From Pseudomonadales bacterium (GTDB lineage: Bacteria; Pseudomonadota; Gammaproteobacteria; Pseudomonadales; Ketobacteraceae), in the NCBI GenBank assembly GCA_022361455.1, contig JAKSAW010000144.1:1-38383 (forward strand): a DNA stretch of 38,383 nucleotides, written 5' to 3'. Shown here one piece after another: positions 17,867 through 27,076 of this stretch. The notes beneath the pieces were generated by a model. It made no database searches. It had not been told where the DNA came from and worked only from the letters and a program-made list of their open reading frames with translations. Numbering within the stretch: position 1 is the stretch's first letter; every line of letters starts with the position of its first letter. A program made the position numbers and the translations under genes.

Positions 17867-18960
17867 TAAGCCTGTTTCTTATCCTGTTCTTCAAGACTAT
17901 CTGAGGATACTTCTGGAGCTGCGGCTTGAGGCTCCACCGAGTCCTGCGATTCAGGTTGAGGATCCGTGCTTTGTGATTCCACCACAGTTGCGGCACTCTC
18001 AGCGTTATCATCTGCAGTACTGTTCTCTGCCTCGAGCTGTTGCGGCTCGTCGTTTGCCGGCAAAGCTTCAACGCCAGACACTTGAGTCACCTTTGTAATA
18101 GCTGGTTGCTTTGTTAACTTTGCAAGCACCCGACAAATGGTTTCCTTCAATTCAGCACGATGCACGATCATATCTATAGCACCATGCTCTAATAAGAACT
18201 CACTACGCTGAAAGCCTTCAGGCAACTTTTGACGAACCGTTTGCTCGATAACCCGTGGTCCAGCAAAACCAATCAAGGCTTTGGGCTCTGCAATGTTTAG
18301 ATCACCAAGCATTGCTAAGCTTGCAGATACACCACCGTAGACTGGATCCGTTAATACGGAGATAAAGGGTACGCCACGTTCTCTCATTTTTTGCAATATC
18401 GCACTGGTTTTTGCCATTTGCATTAATGAGAACAAGGCTTCTTGCATTCGCGCTCCGCCACTAGCAGCGAAACAAACTAGAGGGATATCCTGTTCAAGGC
18501 TAATGTTGGCTGCGCGAACAAATTTCTCGCCGACAATAGAACCCATTGAGCCGCCCATAAAACTAAATTCAAAGGCAACAGCTACCATGGGTAAGCCACT
18601 TGCTTGGCCTTTCATGGCGACAATAGCGTCTTTTTCGCCGGTGCCTTTCTGAGCGCCCGACAAGCGATCCTTATACTTCTTGCTATCTTTAAACTTTAAG
18701 CGATCTTCAGGGGCTAGTTCAGCTGCAATTTCCTCGCGCCCACCTTCATCAAAAAACATATCCAAACGTTCGCGAGCATTAAGTCGCATATGGTGATCGC
18801 ACTTGGTGCAGACATTTAAAGCCTTTTCTAGCTCAGGGCGATACAAGAAAGCTCCACATTTAGGACATTTGCGCCACAAACCTTCGGGCACATTGGCCTT
18901 TCTTTTGGAAGTCTTTTGGGAAATGCTGGGAAGAATTTTCTCTAACCAATTGCTACTCAT
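17866..18960 (-). CDS. accD: Acetyl-CoA carboxylase carboxyltransferase subunit beta, with long acidic tail
   Basis: AccD pairs with AccA to transfer the carboxyl group from biotin to acetyl-CoA, making malonyl-CoA. The N-terminal zinc ribbon has Cys32, Cys35, Cys51 and Cys54. The crotonase-like core contains [14 protein letters not shown] and the oxyanion region SGGARMQE, followed by [11 protein letters not shown]. The core ends near residue 285. About 75 further residues, rich in Glu, Gln, Ser, Asp and Ala, extend past the ~300-residue E. coli length and look disordered. It lies 48 bases after trpA, with a hairpin in the gap, and overlaps folC by one base. Confidence 0.95.
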   Translation of the reverse strand: MSSNWLEKILPSISQKTSKRKANVPEGLWRKCPKCGAFLYRPELEKALNVCTKCDHHMRLNARERLDMFFDEGGREEIAAELAPEDRLKFKDSKKYKDRLSGAQKGTGEKDAIVAMKGQASGLPMVAVAFEFSFMGGSMGSIVGEKFVRAANISLEQDIPLVCFAASGGARMQEALFSLMQMAKTSAILQKMRERGVPFISVLTDPVYGGVSASLAMLGDLNIAEPKALIGFAGPRVIEQTVRQKLPEGFQRSEFLLEHGAIDMIVHRAELKETICRVLAKLTKQPAITKVTQVSGVEALPANDEPQQLEAENSTADDNAESAATVVESQSTDPQPESQDSVEPQAAAPEVSSDSLEEQDKKQA

Positions 18961-18985
18961 TTGTTCGCCTTATTTGAAAGCCGCT

Positions 18986-19010
18986 AAAAGCACTTGCTTA
19001 GCAAGCGCTT
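18986..19010 (-). terminator. Possible terminator/attenuator hairpin between trpA and accD
   Basis: On the minus strand, AAGCGCTTGC (19010-19001) pairs with GCAAGTGCTT (18997-18988) across a TAA loop. The stem is ten pairs with one G-U, followed by a short T run (four T including the stem end). The stem begins inside the trpA stop codon. The U tract is short, so partial termination or an RNA processing site between the trp and accD-folC parts is more likely than a full stop. Confidence 0.45.
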
Positions 19011-19812
19011 AATTATCAATACCCTGGCGCAGTGAACCCACCATCTCAGTGAGTTTTTCGATGATTTGCGCTGGTTGATCTTGGTTCTCTGCAACAATAT
19101 TAACCAACGCACTACCCACTACAACACCCTCAGCCAGTTTAGCCACTAAACCGGCTGTTTCAGGATCCTTGATACCAAAGCCAACAGCGATCGGCAAATC
19201 TGTTGTTTTTCGAATTGTTTCAAGCTTGGCACTCACATCGTCTGTATCCAGGTGACCTGCACCAGTGATGCCTTTCAAAGACACGTAATACAAGTAACCT
19301 TTGGCCGCTGAAACGATGGTCTTAATGCGCGCCTCGGTGGTGGTTGGAGCAATCAAAAAGATCGGATCCATACCTGCACTTTCTAAAGCGGCATTTAAGT
19401 CTCCTGCAGCTTCTGGTGGCATATCGACGGTCAGCACACCATCAACTCCAGCCTCTTTAGCTTCCTGTGCAAAAGCCTCATAGCCGACCACCTCAATGGG
19501 ATTCAAATACCCCATCAACACTACTGGAGTTTGAGTGTTAGTCTCGCGAAAGCTTTTTACCATGGCGATTGCATCGTGGATGGTCACCCCATGCTCTAGC
19601 GCCCTCTCATCAGCTAGCTGTATCGTTGGACCGTCCGCCATTGGATCGGAAAATGGGATACCCAGTTCAATGATATCGGCCCCAGCATTGGCGAGGGTGT
19701 GCATAATGTCCACGGTATGCTGTGGATGCGGATCACCAGCGGTCACAAAAGGGATTAATGCGGTTTTGTTCGCTGCTTTCAGCTCAGCGAAACAAGCCTG
19801 TATACGGCTCAT
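19009..19812 (-). CDS. trpA: Tryptophan synthase alpha chain
   Basis: TrpA cleaves indole-3-glycerol phosphate to indole and glyceraldehyde-3-phosphate within the alpha2beta2 complex, passing indole to TrpB. The 267-residue TIM barrel has the catalytic Glu and Asp in IIELGIPFSDPMADGP near 46-61, the PVVLMGYLNP loop near 96, and the phosphate-binding segments near GVDGVLTVDMPPEAA and VGFGI. The length is normal. It follows trpB by 24 bases in the trpF-trpB-trpA order typical of gammaproteobacteria with a split trp pathway; trpE, trpD and trpC are not here. Confidence 0.97.
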   Translation of the reverse strand: MSRIQACFAELKAANKTALIPFVTAGDPHPQHTVDIMHTLANAGADIIELGIPFSDPMADGPTIQLADERALEHGVTIHDAIAMVKSFRETNTQTPVVLMGYLNPIEVVGYEAFAQEAKEAGVDGVLTVDMPPEAAGDLNAALESAGMDPIFLIAPTTTEARIKTIVSAAKGYLYYVSLKGITGAGHLDTDDVSAKLETIRKTTDLPIAVGFGIKDPETAGLVAKLAEGVVVGSALVNIVAENQDQPAQIIEKLTEMVGSLRQGIDN

Positions 19813-19836
19813 TGTTCTACTCCTAAGGTGATCTGA

Positions 19837-21054
19837 CTAATCAATGCCAATGCCATCAATTTGGGCAACAGTGTGAATATCCTTGTCGCCGCGTCCAGAA
19901 AGGTTAACTACGATAACGTCGTCTTTCGACATTTCTTTAGCTAGCTTACCTGCATAAGCTAGTGCGTGGCTCGACTCAAGCGCAGGCATTATGCCTTCCA
20001 CCAGGGTAAGCTCACGGAAAGCATCTAGAGCCTCTTGATCGTTGGCCGCCACATAGTTCACTCGGCCACAATCTTTTAACCAAGAATGCTCAGGGCCCAC
20101 ACCGGGGTAATCTAAACCAGCAGAGACCGAATGGGTACCTATAATCTGGCCAGCTTCATCCTCCATCAAATAGGTACGATTGCCGTGAAGCACACCCGGC
20201 TTGCCAGCACATAGCGGAGCCGCATGCTCTCCGGTTTCGATACCGTGGCCGCCAGCCTCAACGCCGTACATTTTTATCGACTCATCGGATAGCATCGGGT
20301 GGAACAAGCCGATAGCATTTGAACCACCGCCAACACACGCTACTAATGCGTCTGGCAAACGACCCACTTGATCAAGGCATTGCTGGCGAGCTTCACGCCC
20401 AATAATACATTGGAAATCACGCACTAATTTCGGATAAGGATGCGGCCCAGCCACAGTTCCAATGATGTAAAAGGTATCATCAACGTTAGTCACCCAGTCT
20501 CTAAGAGCATCGTTCATGGCATCTTTAAGGGTTTTAGTGCCGGATGTTACCGGGTGAACAGTGGCGCCTAAAAGCTTCATGCGATAGACATTAAGAGCCT
20601 GGCGCTGAACATCTTCCGCACCCATGTAGACTTCGCATTTTAGGCCCAAACGTGCTGCAACAGTTGCTGAGGCAACTCCGTGCTGACCTGCACCTGTTTC
20701 AGCGATTACGCGAGATTTGCCGGAATACTTCGCCAGCAACGCTTGACCAATCGTATTGTTAACTTTGTGCGCACCAGTGTGGTTTAGGTCTTCGCGCTTT
20801 AAATAAATTTGAGCACCGCCGATTTTCTTTGACCAACGTTCCGCATGATACAATGGAGAGGGACGACCGACATAATGGGCCAGGTCCTTATCGAATTCCT
20901 CTTGGAAAGCCGGATCTTTAGATAAACGCTCATACATTTCTTCCAGTTCATCTAAAGCAGCCATCAAGGTTTCGGATACAAATCGGCCACCATAGGGACC
21001 AAAATTACCCAAGGTATCAGGTGTTGCTAGAAAATCTGATGGATTAGCCACCAT
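19837..21054 (-). CDS. trpB: Tryptophan synthase beta chain
   Basis: TrpB is the PLP-dependent subunit that joins indole and serine. It shows the N-terminal GPYGGRFV, the PLP lysine in [13 protein letters not shown] near 90, the indole-tunnel region [13 protein letters not shown] and the PLP phosphate loop [10 protein letters not shown] near 240. I place the start at the ATG at 21054, giving 405 residues, because AAAGGAG lies 4 bases upstream and the N-terminus then matches the family. The open frame reaches 21123, but those codons overlap trpF and are not family-like. With this start it overlaps the trpF end by 11 bases. Confidence 0.97.
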   Translation of the reverse strand: MVANPSDFLATPDTLGNFGPYGGRFVSETLMAALDELEEMYERLSKDPAFQEEFDKDLAHYVGRPSPLYHAERWSKKIGGAQIYLKREDLNHTGAHKVNNTIGQALLAKYSGKSRVIAETGAGQHGVASATVAARLGLKCEVYMGAEDVQRQALNVYRMKLLGATVHPVTSGTKTLKDAMNDALRDWVTNVDDTFYIIGTVAGPHPYPKLVRDFQCIIGREARQQCLDQVGRLPDALVACVGGGSNAIGLFHPMLSDESIKMYGVEAGGHGIETGEHAAPLCAGKPGVLHGNRTYLMEDEAGQIIGTHSVSAGLDYPGVGPEHSWLKDCGRVNYVAANDQEALDAFRELTLVEGIMPALESSHALAYAGKLAKEMSKDDVIVVNLSGRGDKDIHTVAQIDGIGID

Positions 21055-21676
21055 TAGCTCCTTTACAAAACGATTTAATGAGTTCAGGACTCTTAACACC
21101 CTTGCTCTGTTCCACACCACCACTCACATCTACTCCCCAAATAATGGGTTGTGAGATAGCTTGTTGGACATTTCCAGGATTCAACCCACCTGCAAGGATA
21201 ATGGGTTGTTGGATATCATCTGGTATCAAAGACCAGTCGAATACTACGCCGGTGCCGCCAGGCACATCTTTAACGTAAGCATCGAGCAAAATCGCTCTTG
21301 CCGATGGATACAAATCTGCTTGCTGCTTCAGATCTGTGTCTGGCTTAACACGCAACGCCTTGATGTACGGACGCGAAAATTGCTCACAAAAAGCAGCCGT
21401 CTCATCACCGTGGAATTGCAGCAAGTCTACTTGGGTTTGCGCAATCACTTGCTCAACTAGATCAACATCCGGATCAACAAACAACGCCACTGACGTTACG
21501 AATGCAGGCAGCTGATTGATTATCTGCTTGGCTTTGGCGAGAGTAATATTACGAGGACTTGGTTCGTAAAAAACAAACCCCAGCGCATCGGCACCGGACT
21601 CAGCAGCCACCAGTGCATCTTCAAGTTGTGTGATACCACACACTTTTATGCGTTTACGTTGCAAGGTTTTTCCCAC
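21044..21676 (-). CDS. trpF: Phosphoribosylanthranilate isomerase
   Basis: TrpF isomerises N-(5-phosphoribosyl)anthranilate to the CdRP precursor of indole glycerol phosphate. The ~210-residue TIM barrel begins with the catalytic Cys in KVCGIT near 13 and ends with the phosphate-binding [11 protein letters not shown] near 167 and GVDVSGGVE near 186, where the catalytic Asp lies. The annotated start is GTG at 21676. A TTG at 21664, with GGGA upstream, is an alternative that still keeps the KVCGIT strand. It is the first gene of the trpF-trpB-trpA-accD-folC run and lies 47 bases after truA. Confidence 0.95.
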   Translation of the reverse strand: MGKTLQRKRIKVCGITQLEDALVAAESGADALGFVFYEPSPRNITLAKAKQIINQLPAFVTSVALFVDPDVDLVEQVIAQTQVDLLQFHGDETAAFCEQFSRPYIKALRVKPDTDLKQQADLYPSARAILLDAYVKDVPGGTGVVFDWSLIPDDIQQPIILAGGLNPGNVQQAISQPIIWGVDVSGGVEQSKGVKSPELIKSFCKGANGG

Positions 21677-21723
21677 GAATCAGTCAATTAGCACAGACGA
21701 GAGTCTACCAAAGCCAGGCCTAC

Positions 21724-22521
21724 TCAGGAAAGCGGCAAGGGCATAAAAGGCGCATTCTGTTCAGGTTCCGGGATTTGGTACTGTTCTGGGTACCAAACCT
21801 TCATAAAGTAGAGCCCGTAAGGTGGTGCAGTAACCCCACCCTTGGTTCGGTCGCGATGACTTAGCACATCGGCCACCCATTCCGGAGGCATTTTCTCCGC
21901 CCCTACTGCCATCAGCACGCCAGCTATATTGCGCACCATATGCTGCAAGAATGCGTTGGCTTTTATGTCCATTACGATCAAACGACCATATTGAGTGAGT
22001 GCAAGGTCTGTCACCTCTCTAACTGGGGACTTTGACTGGCAACCTATGGCACGGAACGATGAGAAATCATGCTCCCCCACCAAGCATTGAGCTCCCTGCT
22101 GCATCAATTCGATAGAGAGCGGCCTGAAATTCCAAGTGAGATGTGTCATCCCGATAGCCGGCCTTACGGGATGGTTATAAATAGCATAGCGATATGACCT
22201 TGCCTGAGCGGTAAATCGAGCATGAAAGTCGTCGGGTACTGGCTTGGCCCACTTTATGGCTATAGTATCCGGTAGCTTGGCATTACCACCGAATACCCAA
22301 GCTTTTTCATCGCGAATTGCATCGCTATCGAAATGCACGACCTGCCCAACGCCATGCACTCCGGTATCCGTACGCCCACCACAAACAACACTCACGGAAT
22401 GATTGGCAACAAAGCTGAGCGCACCTTCTAGCTTTTCTTGAACCGTTTGTGTTTCGTGTTTCTGCCGCTGCCAGCCATGAAATTGGCTACCGTCGTACTC
22501 TATTCCCAGCGCTATGCGCAT
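21724..22521 (-). CDS. truA: tRNA pseudouridine(38-40) synthase
   Basis: TruA converts uridines 38, 39 and 40 of the anticodon arm to pseudouridine. The 265-residue protein has the N-terminal RIALGIEYDGSQFHGWQRQ, the catalytic Asp in GGRTDTGVH near 52, and the C-terminal FLQHMVRNIAGVL near 185. The length matches E. coli TruA. It sits between trpF and fimV as in Pseudomonas. A strong bidirectional terminator separates it from fimV, so it must have its own promoter in the ~50 bases upstream or rely on readthrough. Confidence 0.95.
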   Translation of the reverse strand: MRIALGIEYDGSQFHGWQRQKHETQTVQEKLEGALSFVANHSVSVVCGGRTDTGVHGVGQVVHFDSDAIRDEKAWVFGGNAKLPDTIAIKWAKPVPDDFHARFTAQARSYRYAIYNHPVRPAIGMTHLTWNFRPLSIELMQQGAQCLVGEHDFSSFRAIGCQSKSPVREVTDLALTQYGRLIVMDIKANAFLQHMVRNIAGVLMAVGAEKMPPEWVADVLSHRDRTKGGVTAPPYGLYFMKVWYPEQYQIPEPEQNAPFMPLPLS

Positions 22522-22570
22522 CCATATAACCTATTTAACGTCTTTCGAGTTTACTTTGTTCAAGCCAACA

Positions 22571-22596
22571 AAAAAGAGGGCTAATGCCCTCTTTTT
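22571..22596. terminator. Bidirectional intrinsic terminator after fimV
   Basis: AAAAAGAGGGC at 22571-22581 pairs perfectly with GCCCTCTTTTT at 22586-22596 across a TAAT loop, giving an 11-pair stem with a U tract on either strand. It lies 27 bases past the fimV stop and about 50 bases before truA, so it should end fimV transcription on the minus strand. Confidence 0.85.
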
Positions 22597-22622
22597 CGCA
22601 CAGTGTATGGCTGTGGTTTTGA

Positions 22623-25600
22623 TCAATCAAGTCGGGCTAGCAATTCTTTCGCTTCGCCTTGCTGATCGTCGTTACCCTCAATCAATACCTCATCCAAGAT
22701 ATCCTTAGCACCTTCTCTATCACCCATGTCGATATAAGCTCGTGCTAGATCAAGCTTGGTGGACGCTTCATCAGCATCACTTAAGAAATCCAACTCTTCC
22801 TCAGAGTTAGCCGCTGCTGAAGCTGGCGGTACACCAAGGTTCATCTCTGGGGCAGCTTCAGACGCAACGTCAAGCTCAGCTTCTTCAACCGATGGTTGAT
22901 CAACTTCTTGTGGCGCAGCTTCTATTTCTTCTTCCGCTGATGGATCATCTTCTTCCACCTCAATGGTAAACTCACCATCGTCAGCAACTGCTTCTTCGGC
23001 GTCTACTTCTAAATTGAAGTCTCCATCTAGATCCAACTCATCAGCTAATTTAGCTGCTTCCATAGATCCGATAACATCTTCAGCAGGCGCTGCTACTTCT
23101 TCGCTAGGAGCGATTAAAGTCGCATCGTCATCAAGCTCATCAGCGGGTGATTCATCAAGCTCAACTGCAGACTCATCTACTGCGTCTAGATCTAAATTAA
23201 ATTCCAGAGATTCGTCACTAGCGGCTCCAGCATCAGCCTCTGCCTCTTCGGCTAATTCAAAATCTAAGCTCTCTTCGGCTTCACCAAAACTAACCTCTTC
23301 AGGCGCTTGAGCTTCCTCTTCTTCAAGATCCAAGCTGAAATCAGAATCGAATTGCAAACCTTCATCGGTTTCTTCTGCAATTTCCATTGAAGCAGCATCT
23401 TCAACAACATCCGTTGGTCCGATGTCTTCAAGCTCAGCATCTACGTCTAGATTGAAATCCAAGTCGGCTGAAGGGGCTTCTTCTAGGGTTTCAGTGCTTT
23501 CCTCAATGCTGACATCAACTGCATCGTCAACACTCTCCGCGGTTTCGAAGTCTAAATTGAAATCTAAATCAGCACCGATTTCTTCAGCACTCTCTGGCGC
23601 TTCTTCAATTGTGGGCGCCTGCAATACAGTGTCATCACCAGCGTCAGGTAGACCAAAATCAACAGATGAATCACTAGCCTCATCAGTACCCAGATCGGTA
23701 TTCATCACTAGGGTGTCATCACCAGCATCGAAATCCTCTGCTTCATCACTAACCGCGTCACCACCAACAAACTTCTCTTTTAAGGCATTGGCGCGAGCTG
23801 ATGCATCCGGATCACCAAGCTCCTGCACCTCTTGGTAGTGGCGCATAAAGGTGTCTTGATCTTGCGCCTCGATAGAGGTTTCAAGCAACTTCATGCGAAT
23901 GTCGCTTCGTTGCGGCTCAGCCTCTGCAGCTTTTTCAAGCATCTCGATAGCTTGTGGGAAGCGGCCATAAGCAATATAGATATCAGCCTCACCGAGCACA
24001 TCGGCCGTTTCTGCTACCGTTTCCTCGCGCTGCTCATGATCTATTTCAGTTTCGTCGAGTGCCTCATCGAAATCTTGAGGCTCATCATCCACATCTAAAG
24101 AGAAATCTTCTACCAGCGCATCATCTAACTCGTCGGTCTTTTCACCTCGACGGCGCCCTAAAATCAATCCGATCACTGCCAGGGCAGCAATACCGCCACC
24201 GATAATGGCCATATAGAGCGGATTACCTAATATTTTTTCAACCAGTGAAGGTTCTTTCTCTGGTACTTGAGCTACTTGTTGCTCAGGAGGCTCAACGACT
24301 ACTTGTTTTGGTGAGGCCTCAACCTGCACAGCTTGCTCAGGCTCAACGGGCTGATCTGGAGCTTCGGCCTCAGCTTCTGCAGCTGCTTGGGTTTCATCTT
24401 GGAAGTTGTAATCAACTGACTCTCCAGAAACATCTTCCGCCGCGCTCTCTGGAGTGGTTTCTGGCTCAACTGCCGCTACCACTTCAGGCTCCGCTTCCAC
24501 CACAGGTTCTACAACTTCAGGCTCAGCGGGTGCTACAGCCTCAACCGTTGCTGGGGCTTCAGCGCCCTGCTTACGAACCGCATCTAACTCTGCCTCGAGC
24601 TTCTCTAGGCGAGCTTGAAGTGCGGCGATTTGATCATCTTTAAGATCTAGTAATTTTTCGCCAGTACCGACTTGCTCTTCTAGCTCGTTAACTTTGGATT
24701 TTAAATCATCATTTTGGAGACGATATTGGTCAGCGGTTTCTTCCGCTAGCTCAGCGCGCTCTCTTAGAACTCCGCCAGTAGCCCCCTCTGACGCGCCGCC
24801 CTGACCAGAAGAGCTTCCGGTTTCTGAAGCGTCTTCTGCAGACACCAGTCGAAGGCGCCCGTCATCACTGCGAACAGCCTCTTCAAAACTATCAACTGCG
24901 CGGCCGCTAGTATCGATCTGCGCAGTTTCAGTTTCTGCAGCGGAACGGCCACTAGAGATACGTTCTTTCCAAGCACGGTTTTGCTGATTTACTAGATTGA
25001 TGGCTTCTCGCGCCGAATATTCACGAGCTTGCTCTGCAGAAGGACCTCGTAAGATCTTGCCCTTCTTTAACAAATTGATATTGCCATTAATAAAAGCGTC
25101 TGGATTAAGTTGCTGAATAGCAATCATGGTTTGCTGAATACTAACGTCGTCAGCGGGTCGTAAAGCGCGGGCGATTGACCAAAGGCTGTCAGAGCTGCCG
25201 GTAGGTCCGTAGGTCTTGCCTGCTCCAGAGCTTTGTTGGGGTGCACTAGGTGCGGCAGGCTGTGAAGCAACCGGTGCTTGCACCGCTGCAGGCTGCTGTT
25301 GAACAGGCTGATTGTTTACAGTGACTTTAGTTGGTGCCGCTGTTGTAGTTACCGCCGGCTGCACCGGTTGGGGCGCAGCCAAACTAAAATTCGGCGGGTC
25401 CAACAATAAAGTGTATTCCCGCAGCAATCGCCCAGCGGGCCAATGAACCTCTACGAGGAAATTAACAAAAGGCTCGCGGATAGGCTTTCTGGATTTTACC
25501 TTGATATAGCTGCGGCCGTTATTGTTAACCACAACCTCGAACTTCATATCTGTCAGATGATGGAAGCGTTCCACACCCGCTGATCTGAAGTCATCCGGGG

Positions 25601-25781
25601 ACGCCAAGCCAGGCAAGATTTCACTTTCAGTTAACTCTCGGGTTTGAACCAGTTCGATCTCTGCATCTAGCGGCTCACTTAAGTGGGAATTTAACTTAAT
25701 CTCACCTAAGCCAAGCGCATTCGCTAATCCAGGAACGAATACACCAACACCCAACAACGCAGCGGTAAGTTTGCGAACCAT
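22623..25781 (-). CDS. fimV: FimV / HubP-type polar peptidoglycan-binding hub protein
   Basis: FimV organises the cell pole, type IV pilus assembly and, in Pseudomonas, cAMP signalling. The 1052-residue product has a signal peptide ending ANA, the conserved N-terminal LGLGEIKLNSHLSEPLDAEI, a LysM-like domain at about 190-250, a coiled coil near 335-400 and a Pro/Glu/Val-rich linker. One membrane helix follows near 520-545 (IIGGGIAALAVIGLILG). The cytoplasmic region has a TPR-like helical pair and many acidic repeats around DFNLD, and ends with a TPR-like FimV C-terminal motif (TKLDLARAYIDMGD). The start has AGGA upstream. Composition is very acidic, as usual for this family. Confidence 0.95.
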   Translation of the reverse strand: MVRKLTAALLGVGVFVPGLANALGLGEIKLNSHLSEPLDAEIELVQTRELTESEILPGLASPDDFRSAGVERFHHLTDMKFEVVVNNNGRSYIKVKSRKPIREPFVNFLVEVHWPAGRLLREYTLLLDPPNFSLAAPQPVQPAVTTTAAPTKVTVNNQPVQQQPAAVQAPVASQPAAPSAPQQSSGAGKTYGPTGSSDSLWSIARALRPADDVSIQQTMIAIQQLNPDAFINGNINLLKKGKILRGPSAEQAREYSAREAINLVNQQNRAWKERISSGRSAAETETAQIDTSGRAVDSFEEAVRSDDGRLRLVSAEDASETGSSSGQGGASEGATGGVLRERAELAEETADQYRLQNDDLKSKVNELEEQVGTGEKLLDLKDDQIAALQARLEKLEAELDAVRKQGAEAPATVEAVAPAEPEVVEPVVEAEPEVVAAVEPETTPESAAEDVSGESVDYNFQDETQAAAEAEAEAPDQPVEPEQAVQVEASPKQVVVEPPEQQVAQVPEKEPSLVEKILGNPLYMAIIGGGIAALAVIGLILGRRRGEKTDELDDALVEDFSLDVDDEPQDFDEALDETEIDHEQREETVAETADVLGEADIYIAYGRFPQAIEMLEKAAEAEPQRSDIRMKLLETSIEAQDQDTFMRHYQEVQELGDPDASARANALKEKFVGGDAVSDEAEDFDAGDDTLVMNTDLGTDEASDSSVDFGLPDAGDDTVLQAPTIEEAPESAEEIGADLDFNLDFETAESVDDAVDVSIEESTETLEEAPSADLDFNLDVDAELEDIGPTDVVEDAASMEIAEETDEGLQFDSDFSLDLEEEEAQAPEEVSFGEAEESLDFELAEEAEADAGAASDESLEFNLDLDAVDESAVELDESPADELDDDATLIAPSEEVAAPAEDVIGSMEAAKLADELDLDGDFNLEVDAEEAVADDGEFTIEVEEDDPSAEEEIEAAPQEVDQPSVEEAELDVASEAAPEMNLGVPPASAAANSEEELDFLSDADEASTKLDLARAYIDMGDREGAKDILDEVLIEGNDDQQGEAKELLARLD

Positions 25782-25887
25782 ATCTTTTCCTTTGCTATTA
25801 CCCCGGACAGTGAACCTATCCTAATTAGTTATTCTTATTCGGTTTTTTCACTGACACCGACAAGAATTCGGCCTTGCTAATAACAAC

Positions 25888-25916
25888 AAAAGCCATCCCT
25901 AATAAGGATAGCTTTT
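25888..25916 (-). terminator. Likely intrinsic terminator after asd
   Basis: On the minus strand AAAAGCTATCC (25916-25906) pairs with GGATGGCTTTT (25898-25888), with one G-U pair and a 7-base loop, followed by TTGTTGTTATT. It lies about 90 bases past the asd stop and about 110 bases before fimV, so it probably closes the leu-asd transcript. Confidence 0.65.
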
Positions 25917-26008
25917 GATTCACCGATGTCAGGCAAAAATTAAAACAAACTTGACCCATTTAGCGGAAAAAGTTCGAATTAACCTAACTTTGTTCAGCTA
26001 AGTATCAA

Positions 26009-27031
26009 TTATATGTAGTTTTTTATCAATACTTCGGCGATCTGAACACTGTTTGTTGCCGCTCCTTTGCGCACATTATCCGCAACAACCCAAAGGTTAA
26101 TTCCCTTAGGATGAGAAATATCCTCACGGATGCGACCAACAAAGGTTTCGTTTTTGCCACTGGCTTCAGTGACTGCGGTTGGATAACCACCATCTGATCG
26201 AGTATCAACCACTTCCACGCCATCCGCAGCCTTCAGCAACTCAGTCACTTTTTCTGCAGAAATCTTTTCTTTGGTCTCAATATGCACCGCCTCAGAGTGA
26301 CCATAGAAAACTGGAATACGCACGCAGGTTGGGTTCACTTCAATACTATCGTCGCCGAAGATTTTTTTAGTTTCCCAAACCATCTTCATTTCTTCTTTGG
26401 TATAGCCGTTCTCTTGGAATACATCGATATGCGGCAGTGCATTAAAAGCGATCTGTTTGGGATAAACTTTCGATTCCACCTCTTCGAAGGACAATAGCGC
26501 CTTAGTTTGATGGGCCAGCTCTTCGATAGCATCTTTACCAGTACCCGATACGGCTTGATAAGTCGCCACATTGATGCGTTCAATACCTACGGCATCGTAG
26601 ATGGGCTTTAGAGCCACCAACATTTGGATAGTAGAACAGTTAGGGTTAGCAATAATGCCACGAGTTTTGTAGTCCGCGATGCTGTCTGGGTTCACTTCGG
26701 GCACGACGAGAGGAATATCATCGTCATAGCGGAAGTACGAGGTGTTATCGATCACGATGCACCCAGCTTCAGCGGCTTTCGGCGCATATTCTGCGGAGAT
26801 CGAGCCACCAGCACTAAAGAGACCAATTTGCGCCTTGGAAAAATCAAAATCCGCGAGATTTTGAATAGTGTAATCTTTACCCTTGAAGGTAACGGTATTA
26901 CCCGCTGAACGCTCACTGGCTAAGGGGTAAAGATTACCTACTGGAAAGTTGCGCTCTTCTAGCACAGCCATCATGGTTTCACCCACGGCTCCGGTAGCTC
27001 CAACCACCGCTACGTCATAAGTCTTACTCAT
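26009..27031 (-). CDS. asd: Aspartate-semialdehyde dehydrogenase
   Basis: Asd reduces aspartyl phosphate to aspartate semialdehyde, the branch point to lysine/diaminopimelate, threonine and methionine. The 340-residue product has the NADP-binding VVGATGAVGETMM near 8-20, the catalytic Cys in NPNCSTIQM near 133, and GTGKDAIEEL near 163. A C-terminal His in WVVADNVRKGA is consistent with the Gram-negative-type and USG-like groups. The ATG at 27031 is favoured because AGGA lies 8 bases upstream; an in-frame TTG at 27037 would add two residues. It follows leuB, as in Pseudomonas. Confidence 0.95.
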   Translation of the reverse strand: MSKTYDVAVVGATGAVGETMMAVLEERNFPVGNLYPLASERSAGNTVTFKGKDYTIQNLADFDFSKAQIGLFSAGGSISAEYAPKAAEAGCIVIDNTSYFRYDDDIPLVVPEVNPDSIADYKTRGIIANPNCSTIQMLVALKPIYDAVGIERINVATYQAVSGTGKDAIEELAHQTKALLSFEEVESKVYPKQIAFNALPHIDVFQENGYTKEEMKMVWETKKIFGDDSIEVNPTCVRIPVFYGHSEAVHIETKEKISAEKVTELLKAADGVEVVDTRSDGGYPTAVTEASGKNETFVGRIREDISHPKGINLWVVADNVRKGAATNSVQIAEVLIKNYI

Positions 27032-27076
27032 TATCAATTTCCTTTACTTTCAATTAGTTATAATTCTTTCTAAACG

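Noticed and set aside
21055..21123. Extended start for trpB
   Set aside because: The extra residues are out-of-frame trpF sequence; the ATG at 21054 has AAAGGAG and the family N-terminus.
22963..24643. Long plus-strand open frames opposite fimV, including Ser/Ala-rich and Leu/Gln-rich products
   Set aside because: They are antisense shadows caused by the biased Glu/Asp/Ala codons of fimV; no ribosome binding site or recognisable domain.
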